A DNA stretch of 64,000 nucleotides. Source: Lysinibacter cavernae (lineage in GTDB: Bacteria; Actinomycetota; Actinomycetes; Actinomycetales; Microbacteriaceae). Made by a program: the position numbers and the translations under genes. The notes below the pieces were generated by a model. It had not been told where the DNA came from. It made no database searches and saw only the letters and a program-made list of their open reading frames with translations. Below, in pieces: positions 1-7,522 of the stretch; position 1 is the first letter of the stretch; each line of letters opens with the position of its first letter. The DNA is taken from positions 992,001-1,056,000 of the forward strand of contig NZ_JAAMOX010000002.1 in NCBI RefSeq assembly GCF_011758565.1, read 5' to 3'.

Positions 1-525
1 AAGGTTGCCGACAGTCGCGACGAAATTATCGCTCTGCGCGAACGGGCAGACGGCGGCTCATATGCAATATCTGTCATACGTTGTGCAACGGCAGATCTTG
101 CCGGAGTGGCCCCGTACACGATCTCTGCACGTCCGGACGGAGGGATTCGGAGGGTCGAGAGGCTTTCGGCCTTCGAGGCTGCGCCAGCCTCCCCCTCAGC
201 TGATGGCACCGAGGCGCTGCGCGTCGTCCGATATATTGGCGCGGATGGCGAGGCCCTGCAGCCGCTCGTTGAGGCTGAACTCTCGGCATTCCTCGGGCTT
301 GAGCGACTCTCCATTCGGGAGACTCTTGTTGACGAACGATCTCCGGTGAACTGGGATACCCCAACTCGAGCGCATCAGGTGCAGGGCGAACCGGATGAGC
401 CAGCATCTGTTGCCCTGTGTTCGTTCGTGCGACTCTGGCCGCAAGAGGGTCAACTCGACCAGGTTCTTGCCCACACAAAGGAGCACACACTTCGACTGCG
501 ACGTCATCTGCTTGGCCTCGCATAG
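1..525 (+). CDS. Partial CDS, 3' end; possibly protoporphyrinogen oxidase-like
   Basis: An open frame enters from the left edge and stops at 525, leaving 174 residues; the start lies outside the window. No catalytic motif is visible. The stretch around residues 85-105 (LVEAELSAFLGLERL) and the basic C-terminus (LRLRRHLLGLA) loosely resemble the end of HemG/HemY-type FAD oxidoreductases, and hemD lies 1.5 kb downstream, so a haem-pathway role is a guess from context. The glycine-rich GTGLA-type segment expected near the end of that family is not seen, so the match is weak. Frames 2 and 3 contain shorter competing ORFs. Confidence 0.45.
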   Translation, partial: KVADSRDEIIALRERADGGSYAISVIRCATADLAGVAPYTISARPDGGIRRVERLSAFEAAPASPSADGTEALRVVRYIGADGEALQPLVEAELSAFLGLERLSIRETLVDERSPVNWDTPTRAHQVQGEPDEPASVALCSFVRLWPQEGQLDQVLAHTKEHTLRLRRHLLGLA

Positions 526-612
526 TCGTTCTGGAATATACATAGACGTGCTTATGGGGCTACGCTGTGAAGACACGTTAATCGTCAACGAAGAGTGTGA
601 GGAATTGTGGGC

Positions 613-1167
613 ATGAAAGGCAAAATTGCTTTTGTTCTCGGAGCGGCCGTTGGTTACGTTCTCGGCGCCCGAGCAGGTCGTAAACGCTACGAGCAGATTC
701 GCTCCGGTGCTGAAAAGCTGTGGAACACCGGGCCAGTTCAGGCCGGGGCAACGCAGGTCAAAGACTTCGTCAACGCCCAGGGTGCTGCGGCCGGCTCGGT
801 CGCGGCAGATACGCTCAAGACCGTGGTGAATGTGCTCATCGAGCGCATGGCCGCGCCGAAGCCAGCCCCGGCAACACATCCCGCTGCGACGGACAAGGCA
901 GCGCCGGCCCCCGCTGAGAAGGCCGATTCGGCGCCAGCGGCGAAAGCTGCCGCTTCGAGTTCAGCGTCCACAACAGCAACCACTGCGGCTGCAAAGAAGG
1001 CCCCTGCAAAGAAGGCTCCCGCCAAAAAGGCCGCGCCAAAGAAGACGGCCACGAAGCCTGCCGCAAGCAAGACATCGGCAACCAAATCGGGTTCAGGGTC
1101 TTCGAAAACCGGTGGTGCCAAAAAGGCTAGCTCAAGCGACTCCACCGCTCAGGGAAGTGACTCATGA
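613..1167 (+). CDS. YtxH-like small membrane protein with Lys/Ala-rich tail
   Basis: 184 residues. The N-terminus has a short hydrophobic glycine-rich segment (FVLGAAVGYVLGARAGRKRY, about residues 5-24) typical of the YtxH family. After residue 80 the protein becomes an Ala/Pro/Lys-rich histone H1-like tail with KKAPAKKAP-type repeats, likely disordered and able to bind nucleic acid or the anionic envelope. A GTG six bases upstream is in frame, but GAGG at 599-602 is spaced better for the ATG at 613. The stop overlaps the next start (ATGA), so the following gene is translationally coupled. The function of this family in Actinobacteria is not established; a stress or envelope role is inferred. 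Confidence 0.85.
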   Translation: MKGKIAFVLGAAVGYVLGARAGRKRYEQIRSGAEKLWNTGPVQAGATQVKDFVNAQGAAAGSVAADTLKTVVNVLIERMAAPKPAPATHPAATDKAAPAPAEKADSAPAAKAAASSSASTTATTAAAKKAPAKKAPAKKAAPKKTATKPAASKTSATKSGSGSSKTGGAKKASSSDSTAQGSDS

Positions 1168-1577
1168 GTTCGCCGAACGAGCAGCCGACCGAGAAAGACT
1201 CTCTGTTTACGCTCCTCACTCGCCTCCCAGCACAGCTCATCGCCCTCGGGCGCGCTGAGCTCGACAAGGCGAAGAACGAGATCGTTGGAAAGCTCAAGAA
1301 GCTTGGCATCGGCGTAGCCCTTCTGATCGTGGCGATCTTCTTTGTGTTTTTTGCCATCGCGTCCTTTGTTGCGGCGGCAATCGCCGGCATCGCCACGGCT
1401 CTTCCGGTCTGGCTCGCAGCACTTATCGTTGCCTTTGGTCTGTTGCTCCTCACCGCAGGATGCGTCTGGCTCGGCATCAATCGCATCAAAAATGGCGTGC
1501 CCGTTCCCGACGAGACCCTCGACAGCATTGAGAAAGACTTTCGTTCGATGAGTGAGGCAACACAGAATGGACGCTAA
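1164..1577 (+). CDS. Holin-X family (phage holin superfamily, Actinobacteria-type) membrane protein
   Basis: 137 residues with two strongly hydrophobic segments (about 49-75 and 80-104) separated by a short turn. An amphipathic N-terminal helix (LTRLPAQLIALGRAELDKAK) precedes them. This is the arrangement of PF07332-type proteins, which are named for similarity to phage holins but are normal chromosomal envelope proteins in Actinobacteria. It overlaps the YtxH-like gene by four bases and overlaps the start of the DUF3618 gene, so the three form one operon. No phage genes lie nearby, so a prophage origin is not supported. Confidence 0.85.
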   Translation: MSSPNEQPTEKDSLFTLLTRLPAQLIALGRAELDKAKNEIVGKLKKLGIGVALLIVAIFFVFFAIASFVAAAIAGIATALPVWLAALIVAFGLLLLTAGCVWLGINRIKNGVPVPDETLDSIEKDFRSMSEATQNGR

Positions 1578-1848
1578 CTACCAGACGCCAAACAGCGCGG
1601 CGACGCCAGACCTCGGTGCGTCGACCGAGGCCGACATCGAGCGGCTCCGCGAGGAGATTGGAGAAACCCTTCGTGCGCTCGAAGAAAAACTGAATGTTGG
1701 TAAGCGCGTCGACGAGGCAACTGATCGCGCCTTCGTGCGCGTTGTTGAGCTCAAGCGCACAAAGCCGATTGCCTTTGTTGCCGGAGTTGCCGGCATCGCG
1801 ATCATCGCAGGCGTTGTGGTCTGGTCGACTGCGCGAAAGCTGTTCTAA
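1567..1848 (+). CDS. DUF3618 family membrane protein
   Basis: 93 residues. It has the DUF3618 layout: an acidic helix (ADIERLREEIGETLRALEEK, about 25-44), a basic stretch, then one C-terminal transmembrane segment (about 68-87) ending in a short basic tail. The ATG at 1567 is preferred over an in-frame GTG at 1552 because GAGG at 1554-1557 sits nine bases upstream. It is the third member of the YtxH/holin-X/DUF3618 set, which commonly travels together in Actinobacteria. Biochemical function unknown. Confidence 0.85.
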   Translation: MDANYQTPNSAATPDLGASTEADIERLREEIGETLRALEEKLNVGKRVDEATDRAFVRVVELKRTKPIAFVAGVAGIAIIAGVVVWSTARKLF

Positions 1849-1956
1849 ACAGGACTTCAGTACGATGTTGCCGGCCGCCGAACCGCGGGATGAGTAACCG
1901 CCAAGCTGTGGACTAAGCTATCTTCAAGCTGTCCGCGAGGCCCATGACATAACGTT

Positions 1957-1985
1957 TTGGTTCCGCGAGCAGAACGGGACACAAT
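1957..1985 (+). promoter_or_regulatory. Candidate promoter of the hemD leader
   Basis: TTGGTT (1957-1962) and CACAAT (1980-1985) are separated by exactly 17 bases. The -10 element lies six bases before the ATG at 1992, the spacing expected of a leaderless transcript. The first base of the -10 is not the usual T, so this is a moderate match. Confidence 0.4.
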
Positions 1986-1991
1986 AGAGGA

Positions 1992-2072
1992 ATGACGAGC
2001 GAGGGTTGTATGACGCTATTCGTTATCGGCCGTGGGCTGAGCCAACGGATTTCTGAGGCACGTTGCCGATGA
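1992..2072 (+). CDS. Candidate 26-residue leader ORF coupled to hemD
   Basis: An ATG at 1992 opens a 26-codon frame (beginning MTSEGCMTLF) whose TGA at 2070-2072 overlaps the hemD ATG at 2069 in an ATGA arrangement. It sits directly downstream of a promoter-like element, so it could be translated from a leaderless mRNA and feed ribosomes into hemD. It has two cysteines but no CP haem-binding motif. It is short enough that chance is a serious alternative. Confidence 0.3.
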   Translation: MTSEGCMTLFVIGRGLSQRISEARCR

Positions 2073-2842
2073 CCGAGACGAAGGCCCTAAGCGGGTGGCG
2101 TGTGTTGGTTCCACGGGGCGGTCCCTGGGGCGATCGTGTGGCGGCTTCGCTGCGCAACAACGGTGCACAGCCTGTCATTGCTCCACTCATTAACTTTGCC
2201 CCAACCGACGAGGCAGAGTCTCTGACCGCCGCGCTTGCCCGCCTTGCTGCGGGTGAGTTCGCCTGGATCACCGCCACGAGCGCGACCGTAGTTGATGTGC
2301 TCGCTCACCACAACGCTGTGATTCCTCCCGGCACGAAGGTTGCAGCCGTTGGAGAAACGACCGCGGCTGCCTTTGCGGCTGCCGGTTATACGGTTGACAT
2401 CACCCCACTGCGTGAAAACACCGCATACGGGCTGCTCGAAGAATGGCACGAGATCCGTGAGGGTTCTCCGCTCAAGGTGCTCACGCTGCGATCCAACACC
2501 GCTGTTCCCGTCCTGACCAAGGGGCTCCTCGCGCTCGGCCATGATGTCACGCAGGTTGTTGCGTTCCGCACGGTTGGAGTTCCAGTGACCGACCGCATCC
2601 GCGAAGATGTTGCCTCTGGCAAGATCAATGCGCTGCTCATCACCTCAGGTTCGGTTGCAGAACAGGTTCGCGAACAGTTTCCGAACCTTCCGGAAGGCAC
2701 GCTTCTTGCGTGTGTTGGTCCTCAGACAAAAAAGGATGCCGAGGCCCGCGGGCTTCGCATCGATGTTGTTGCTGACGAGCGCACGACTGAATCGCTTGTG
2801 AACGCGGTTGCTTCGGTCGCTGACACCGAGGGCGAGCACTAG
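2069..2842 (+). CDS. hemD: Uroporphyrinogen-III synthase
   Basis: 257 residues, normal for HemD. It closes and inverts ring D of hydroxymethylbilane to give uroporphyrinogen III in the haem/sirohaem/corrin pathway; cytoplasmic. The two Rossmann-like lobes are visible: an N-terminal part beginning GWRVLVPRGGPWGDRVAA, then a second lobe with LLITSGSVAEQVREQF and the C-terminal LLACVGPQTKKDAEARGL, the typical HemD signature region. The ATG at 2069 has GAGG at 2055-2058; an in-frame TTG at 2063 is too close to it. hemC, hemB and hemL are not adjacent here, unlike in many actinobacterial clusters. Confidence 0.9.
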   Translation: MTETKALSGWRVLVPRGGPWGDRVAASLRNNGAQPVIAPLINFAPTDEAESLTAALARLAAGEFAWITATSATVVDVLAHHNAVIPPGTKVAAVGETTAAAFAAAGYTVDITPLRENTAYGLLEEWHEIREGSPLKVLTLRSNTAVPVLTKGLLALGHDVTQVVAFRTVGVPVTDRIREDVASGKINALLITSGSVAEQVREQFPNLPEGTLLACVGPQTKKDAEARGLRIDVVADERTTESLVNAVASVADTEGEH

Positions 2843-2914
2843 TCTCTCCTGCGAATCGCTCGCGACGCAGCATCATATGTCGACGTAAGCGGCTCGACAG
2901 GGCACACTAGAGGT

Positions 2915-3457
2915 ATGGCGAAATTACGTGTGCACTCCGATCGGGTAGAGATTGAGCTCTCAACCATCGAAAAGGCCCTTTCGTTCCATCGCAAAGACAT
3001 CGTCATTCGCCGTTCCGATATTACGTCGGCCGTTATTACCGATGAACCGTGGGGCTGGATCAGGGGCGTTCGTTCTCCCGGAAGCCTCACGCCGCACACC
3101 TTTGCGTACGGCACGTGGAAATTCTACGGAGGCAAGGATTTCTTGCTCCTGCGCGGGCGTCGCCGCCGTGCCGTTGTGATCGACATCGATGCTGATGCTG
3201 ACTACTCGCCGGCCGAGGCCGCTGCGGTTGTGGCGACAGACGCCGACGATCAGGCCATTGACGCTGGTGCCGGGGCTCAGGACCGGCCTGAAGAGGCGTC
3301 CTCGTTCGATCCGTCGACCGAGAACAGCCCAGATCCTGATGAGCTTGACCATTTCTCGCGCATCATTATTTCAACGGAACACGCTACCAAGCTGGTCACC
3401 GCGCTTCGCATCAATGAGCCGGTTGATTTCAGTATCGCGCTGCCCGGCAAGGCGTAG
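2915..3457 (+). CDS. Hypothetical protein with PH-like fold features
   Basis: 180 residues, cytoplasmic, no signal peptide or membrane segment. The N-terminal 90 residues look like a small beta-barrel: strand-rich, with a conserved-looking VEIELSTIEKALSFHRKDI start and FLLLRGRRRRAVVIDI. Residues 95-145 are an acidic, probably disordered insert, followed by a final strand and helix (TEHATKLVTALR). Several Actinobacteria carry single-copy proteins of this kind with PH-like folds; that assignment is from sequence pattern only. It has its own 72-base upstream gap after hemD and may be co-transcribed with it. Function unknown. Confidence 0.7.
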   Translation: MAKLRVHSDRVEIELSTIEKALSFHRKDIVIRRSDITSAVITDEPWGWIRGVRSPGSLTPHTFAYGTWKFYGGKDFLLLRGRRRRAVVIDIDADADYSPAEAAAVVATDADDQAIDAGAGAQDRPEEASSFDPSTENSPDPDELDHFSRIIISTEHATKLVTALRINEPVDFSIALPGKA

Positions 3458-3488
3458 CCTTCTTTGGAATGCCGAGTGGTGTAGGTGC

Positions 3489-3522
3489 GCGTAAATATTT
3501 ATAGGTCAAAATTTACGCTTTT
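3489..3522 (+). terminator. AT-rich hairpin followed by T run
   Basis: Perfect 8-bp arms GCGTAAAT (3489-3496) and ATTTACGC (3511-3518) with a 14-base spacer, followed by TTTT and a second T-rich stretch. It lies 31 bases after the stop of the preceding gene, so it could be its terminator. The AT-rich arms could equally be an operator for the protease gene downstream. Confidence 0.45.
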
Positions 3523-3622
3523 CGCTCTTTTGCGTATTGAACTGGCAATGCACTAACGGTTTCGGTAGTCTGAAACGGTTTGAGTTGGACGTGCGCGGCT
3601 GTGTTGCCGTGTTGTTTTCGAC

Positions 3623-5761
3623 GTGAGAACCCCAATCAAGGAGACCCCCATTAACTCCCGATCATTTGGCGCGCGGACGCGCCGTACTGTGGCATTGGCA
3701 ACAGTGCTTGTTCTTGGAGCTGGCGGGCTCTTTCTGAGCACCGCTGCCCATGCCGAAGACGCCCCAGTGGCGGTACCTCTTGAAGGGCAGGCATATGACG
3801 ATCTTGCTCAGCTGCTCCTTCAGGATCCGGCGATTCAAGCCGTTGGACAGGATGGCAATGGCCAGATCGTTGCGCTTCGTTATGACGCCGTGACACCTTC
3901 CGTGGCTGGCCGATCTGCTATTCCAGAGCAGTCCGCTGTTGATGCCAGCGCGATTGCTGCACAGTTTGGTAACGGCATCACGTTTAAAGACCTCGACGCA
4001 CCCATTGAGTCGACGGCGGCCCATGAAGTGCTTGGTGGCGCCGGATACGCGGCTACGGATGGCGTGAACGTGGGACTGTGTTCCGTTGGTTTTTCCGCTT
4101 GGAATAGCAGCGGTGATCCTGCCCTCGTCACTGCTGGTCACTGCACGGGAGATGGGCTTTTTACCGACGCTGTACTCACGCAGCCGGCTGGCGATGATGC
4201 GCACGTTCCCGGCGCAAGCATCGGAGACGCCGCTCAGCCGAGCGACATCCTTGGAACCATTGGATTCTCCCAATTCGGTGGGGTCGGAAACACGCCAGGC
4301 GCTGCGAACTCGGCCTCGAGTACTGACGTCGCGGTGATTGACAACGTGAACCCTGCTCTCGAATTGTCGCCATCCGTAACCGGCTGGGGAAGCGCGGCAG
4401 CAGCTGCCAATGACCTCTCGCAGTCCGTCGCAACCACCATCACTTCAGTTGGCGTTGGCAAGGTTGGCGACCCTGTGAGTCGCTCGGGCCGCACAACTGG
4501 CCTCAAGTCTTCGAGAATTACCTGGGAGAAAATGTGGTTCAAGGTCATCGATCCTGATTTCCCCACCGACGAGTCGAAGGCGCGTAACGTTTACGGGTTT
4601 GGGTCTGAGGGGCTCATTGCAGACAGTGGTGACTCTGGCGGGGCTGCGTTTAGCGGCACGAAAGCTATTGGTCTCGTGAGCGCGAGCAAGGTAGGCCAGG
4701 GCCCCGACGATATTACGTTGGTTGCCGACCTCGGTACGGCGTTGGCCAATACGAGTGGTTACACGCTGCAGCTCGCTGTTGATGCTCCGGCGTTGACTTC
4801 GCCTGCTGCTGGTGGGGACGTGCCTCTTGGCTCGGCTATTACTGGAACCGGGCCTGCCTCGACCACCCTTCTCGTTACTCCTGCTGGTGGTGCGGCGTTT
4901 GAAGTTGCCATTGGGGTCGACGGCAAGTGGAGCATTCCAACAACAACGCTCGGCGCCTATGACTTCACCGTTCAGGCCAAGAACGGTCAGTTCAACTTTT
5001 CTGCGGTGAACAGCTACTCGGTGAATGTCGTACTTGGGGCCCCTGTGATTACGTCTCCGGCAAATGGAACAACTCCGTTCGACTCGGTGAAGTCAATTGG
5101 CGGAACCGGAGCTCCTGGCGCCGTTGTCACGATGGCTGGAGACGCTTCGGGAACGGCAACTGTGGATTCAAGCGGAAACTGGAGCATTCCTGTAGACCTC
5201 TCGTATGGTGACTACGCAGTTTCGGTCTCCCAGGTGTTTGGGGGTGAATCCTCGGCGGTAGTCACGTCTGCGTTTGAGGTTGTCCCTACCGTTGCCGTGG
5301 TTACTAGCCCTGCTAATGGCTCGAAGATAGCGCTTGCCGATGTTCCTGAATATATCGAGGGAATTGGGGCGCCTGAGGCAATGCTCCACATGTACATTAC
5401 GGGCGGCAGATTTGATGAGCCGACTGCGTCTGGTCATGCTTCCCTGGAGTTCGACACCTTCGATCAGAATCATAGCGATGGAACTTGGGTCTACCGGATG
5501 CCATCGTTAACTCCCGGTGATTACACGATTCATGTGACGCAGTATGTGACAAGCGAGATCAAGACGACTAGCGCGTCAACGTTTTCCGTGACTGGCGTGG
5601 TCGTTCCACCAAAGGATCAGACGCCGGGTGACAATAACGGGCGTCTTGCCACCACAGGTGAGGCCGATGCCCCGCTTGGCGTTGCCGTGCTGCTGATGCT
5701 CACGGTTGGTGCCGGCGCTGTCGCGTTCTCGCGCCGCCGCTCGGCTGGCGCGTCGCTCTAG
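3623..5761 (+). CDS. Secreted trypsin-like serine protease with Ig-like repeats and LAxTG wall anchor
   Basis: Up to 712 residues. A signal peptide ending near AHA|ED (about residue 45) is followed by an S1-type protease domain. The catalytic triad can be read as His173 (VTAGHC), Asp235 (TDVAVID) and Ser338 (GDSGG), counting from the GTG at 3623. Three Ig-like modules follow, each starting with a TSPA(A/N)G motif (about 390, 470, 555). The C-terminus has LATTG (about 675), a hydrophobic segment and RRR, a sortase E-type sorting signal, so the enzyme is probably displayed on the cell wall. The GTG has no ribosome site; AAGGAG at 3638-3643 instead points to an ATT codon at 3650, so the true start is uncertain. 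Substrate unknown. Confidence 0.88.
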   Translation: MRTPIKETPINSRSFGARTRRTVALATVLVLGAGGLFLSTAAHAEDAPVAVPLEGQAYDDLAQLLLQDPAIQAVGQDGNGQIVALRYDAVTPSVAGRSAIPEQSAVDASAIAAQFGNGITFKDLDAPIESTAAHEVLGGAGYAATDGVNVGLCSVGFSAWNSSGDPALVTAGHCTGDGLFTDAVLTQPAGDDAHVPGASIGDAAQPSDILGTIGFSQFGGVGNTPGAANSASSTDVAVIDNVNPALELSPSVTGWGSAAAAANDLSQSVATTITSVGVGKVGDPVSRSGRTTGLKSSRITWEKMWFKVIDPDFPTDESKARNVYGFGSEGLIADSGDSGGAAFSGTKAIGLVSASKVGQGPDDITLVADLGTALANTSGYTLQLAVDAPALTSPAAGGDVPLGSAITGTGPASTTLLVTPAGGAAFEVAIGVDGKWSIPTTTLGAYDFTVQAKNGQFNFSAVNSYSVNVVLGAPVITSPANGTTPFDSVKSIGGTGAPGAVVTMAGDASGTATVDSSGNWSIPVDLSYGDYAVSVSQVFGGESSAVVTSAFEVVPTVAVVTSPANGSKIALADVPEYIEGIGAPEAMLHMYITGGRFDEPTASGHASLEFDTFDQNHSDGTWVYRMPSLTPGDYTIHVTQYVTSEIKTTSASTFSVTGVVVPPKDQTPGDNNGRLATTGEADAPLGVAVLLMLTVGAGAVAFSRRRSAGASL
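3638..3652 (+). promoter_or_regulatory. Ribosome binding site pointing to an ATT start codon
   Basis: AAGGAG (3638-3643) is the only good ribosome site at the start of the protease gene. Six bases later comes ATT (3650-3652), in frame with the signal peptide. No ATG, GTG or TTG lies at a suitable distance; the GTG at 3623 is upstream of the site. Confidence 0.45.
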
Positions 5762-5768
5762 CCTGAAC

Positions 5769-5786
5769 GCTGGCCGCCCGGCCAGC
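5769..5786. terminator. GC-rich hairpin after the protease gene
   Basis: Perfect 8-bp arms GCTGGCCG and CGGCCAGC with a two-base loop, eight bases after the stop codon. There is no T run, so it is a possible mRNA 3'-end stabiliser or weak terminator. Confidence 0.5.
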
Positions 5787-5860
5787 CCTCGGTCGCATAT
5801 CCGAGTGTCTCTCCTGGAGGCGCGGGTATGCGGCCGTCGGTCAATCCGGGTGTGAACAGG

Positions 5861-5892
5861 CGCCCTCACGAAGGTGGGGGCGTTCTGTCGTT
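5861..5892 (+). terminator. Probable terminator between protease gene and hydroxyproline operon
   Basis: CGCCCTCAC (5861-5869) pairs with GTGGGGGCG (5874-5882) through nine bases with one G-T wobble and a four-base loop, followed by TTCTGTCGTT. It separates the protease unit from the hydroxyproline operon. Confidence 0.5.
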
Positions 5893-5969
5893 AATCTCGA
5901 ACCAGGATTACCCCAATCCGCTATGTGACATATTACAATGGGAGAAGCGAAGAACGAGGAGGTAGCTGA

Positions 5970-7205
5970 GTGGTCTCACAGCAGAGCGCAGACGTTGTAG
6001 TCATCGGCGCGGGCATCATCGGAGCCGCCTGCGCGCGCACCCTCAGCATGGCCGGCCACAGCGTCATCCTCCTTGAGCGAGGGGCAAGCGCGGGGGGCAC
6101 CAGCTCCCACGGCGAGGGCAATCTTCTCCTCTCAGACAAGGGCCCCGGCGACGAACTCAGGCTTTCGCAGTACGCTGCGGATCTCTGGCAGGACGTCATT
6201 GCCCAGCTCGCTGACGAGCTTGGGCCTGAATTTCCCTCTGCAGAATACGAAGAAAAGGGTGGCCTCGTCGTGGCCACGACAGCCGCGGGCGCGCAGCCAC
6301 TGCTTGACTTCGCTGAATCTCAGCGGGGCGCTGGTGTCGAGGCGCAACCAATGACCTTTGCCGAGGCCAAAGAACTCGAACCGCAAATCAATCCGGCTAT
6401 TACCGCCGCCGTGTTTTATCCTGGCGACGCCCAGATCCAGCCCGTCATCGCGACCGAAGCGCTTCTTGCGTCGGCGCGTGTGCACGGCGCAACCGTGCGT
6501 CAAGGAGTGAGGGTGACGGCTGGCATCCATGACGCGTCGGGCAGGCTTGTCGGAGTGAAGACAACGAAGGGCGATGTGCATGCCGGCAACGTCATTGTGG
6601 CCGCTGGCCCGTGGTCAGGCGAAGTAGCCGCGTTGCTCGGCTCGAACCTTCCGGTGAAGCCGCGACGCGGGATGGTACTCGTCACGACGAGGATGCCGCA
6701 CCAGATCTTCCGCAAGGTGTACGACGGCGACTACGTTGGGGCAGTTGGCTCTGGAGATGCCGCTCTCCAAACATCCAGCGTTGTTGAATCGACCGCGGCA
6801 GGAACCGTACTGATCGGGTCGAGCCGGCAGCAGATTGGGTTTGACGACCGACTGCGGGTCGAGGTGCTGCGCGAACTCTCTCGCAAGGCGCTTCGCATCT
6901 TCCCGTTTCTTGAGCAGGCCAGCGTTATGCGAAGTTACGGCGGATTCAGGCCGTTCATGCCAGACCACCTGCCGGTAATCGGCGAAGACTATCGGATGCC
7001 TGGACTCTGGTACGCAACCGGCCACGAAGGGGCCGGAATCGGTCTGTGCGTCGCAACGGCGAATATCCTCTCGGACTCGATGAGCGGATTGACGCCGAGG
7101 CTCGACCCTGCGCCGTTTACGGTTGGCCGGGCATCCCTCGCCGACCACCTCACCCCGCTGACCGGTGGTTCAGCGAACACAACGACGGGAGCCGCGCAGT
7201 CATGA
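5970..7205 (+). CDS. FAD-dependent oxidoreductase, D-hydroxyproline dehydrogenase FAD (HcnC-like) subunit
   Basis: 411 residues, DAO-type flavoprotein. The dinucleotide-binding motif VVVIGAGIIGAACARTLS is at residues 9-26 and the C-terminal FAD signature (GLWYATGHEGAGIGL) is near 345-360. With the next two genes it matches the three-subunit HcnABC-like D-hydroxyproline dehydrogenase arrangement, which oxidises cis-4-hydroxy-D-proline to pyrroline-4-hydroxy-2-carboxylate and passes electrons through the iron-sulfur and second FAD subunits. The GTG start has GAGGAGG at 5956-5962. The stop overlaps the next ATG. Substrate assignment comes mainly from the epimerase downstream. Confidence 0.85.
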   Translation: MVSQQSADVVVIGAGIIGAACARTLSMAGHSVILLERGASAGGTSSHGEGNLLLSDKGPGDELRLSQYAADLWQDVIAQLADELGPEFPSAEYEEKGGLVVATTAAGAQPLLDFAESQRGAGVEAQPMTFAEAKELEPQINPAITAAVFYPGDAQIQPVIATEALLASARVHGATVRQGVRVTAGIHDASGRLVGVKTTKGDVHAGNVIVAAGPWSGEVAALLGSNLPVKPRRGMVLVTTRMPHQIFRKVYDGDYVGAVGSGDAALQTSSVVESTAAGTVLIGSSRQQIGFDDRLRVEVLRELSRKALRIFPFLEQASVMRSYGGFRPFMPDHLPVIGEDYRMPGLWYATGHEGAGIGLCVATANILSDSMSGLTPRLDPAPFTVGRASLADHLTPLTGGSANTTTGAAQS

Positions 7206-7522
7206 CTTCACGAGCAATGCCTCCGGGCGATGACCGCATCCGGCCGACAAGTGTTACGCCGCTGACGCTCACCCTCAATGATGTGCCGGTCACGGGGACG
7301 GCGGGGCAGACGATTGCCGGTGTCATCCTTGGTTCTGGCGAACTTGCCTGGCGCACCACGAGCGCTGCCGGAAAACCGCGCGGTATCTTCTGCGGCATCG
7401 GCGTGTGTTTCGACTGCATCGTGACGGTGAACGGTGAGCGCGATGTGCGGGCTTGCCAACGCCGCGCATCCGACGGCGACACTATCGAGACGCAGCACGA
7501 CGAGCTTCCGGAGGTGGAGTGA
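7202..7522 (+). CDS. (2Fe-2S)-binding subunit (HcnA-like) of D-hydroxyproline dehydrogenase
   Basis: 106 residues. A plant-type ferredoxin-like fold with cysteines 64, 69, 72 and 85 (C-x4-C-x2-C-x12-C, within FCGIGVCFDC and later RACQ) that would hold one [2Fe-2S] cluster. This small subunit relays electrons between the two flavin subunits encoded on either side. Its ATG overlaps the preceding stop by four bases and its TGA overlaps the next ATG by one base, so expression of the three subunits is translationally coupled. A longer in-frame extension to 7046 is rejected because it would run deep inside the upstream gene. Confidence 0.88.
   Translation: MTSRAMPPGDDRIRPTSVTPLTLTLNDVPVTGTAGQTIAGVILGSGELAWRTTSAAGKPRGIFCGIGVCFDCIVTVNGERDVRACQRRASDGDTIETQHDELPEVE

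Noticed and set aside
1164-1577. Prophage remnant because of a holin-like protein
   Set aside because: The holin-X family is a normal chromosomal family in Actinobacteria and no other phage genes are nearby.
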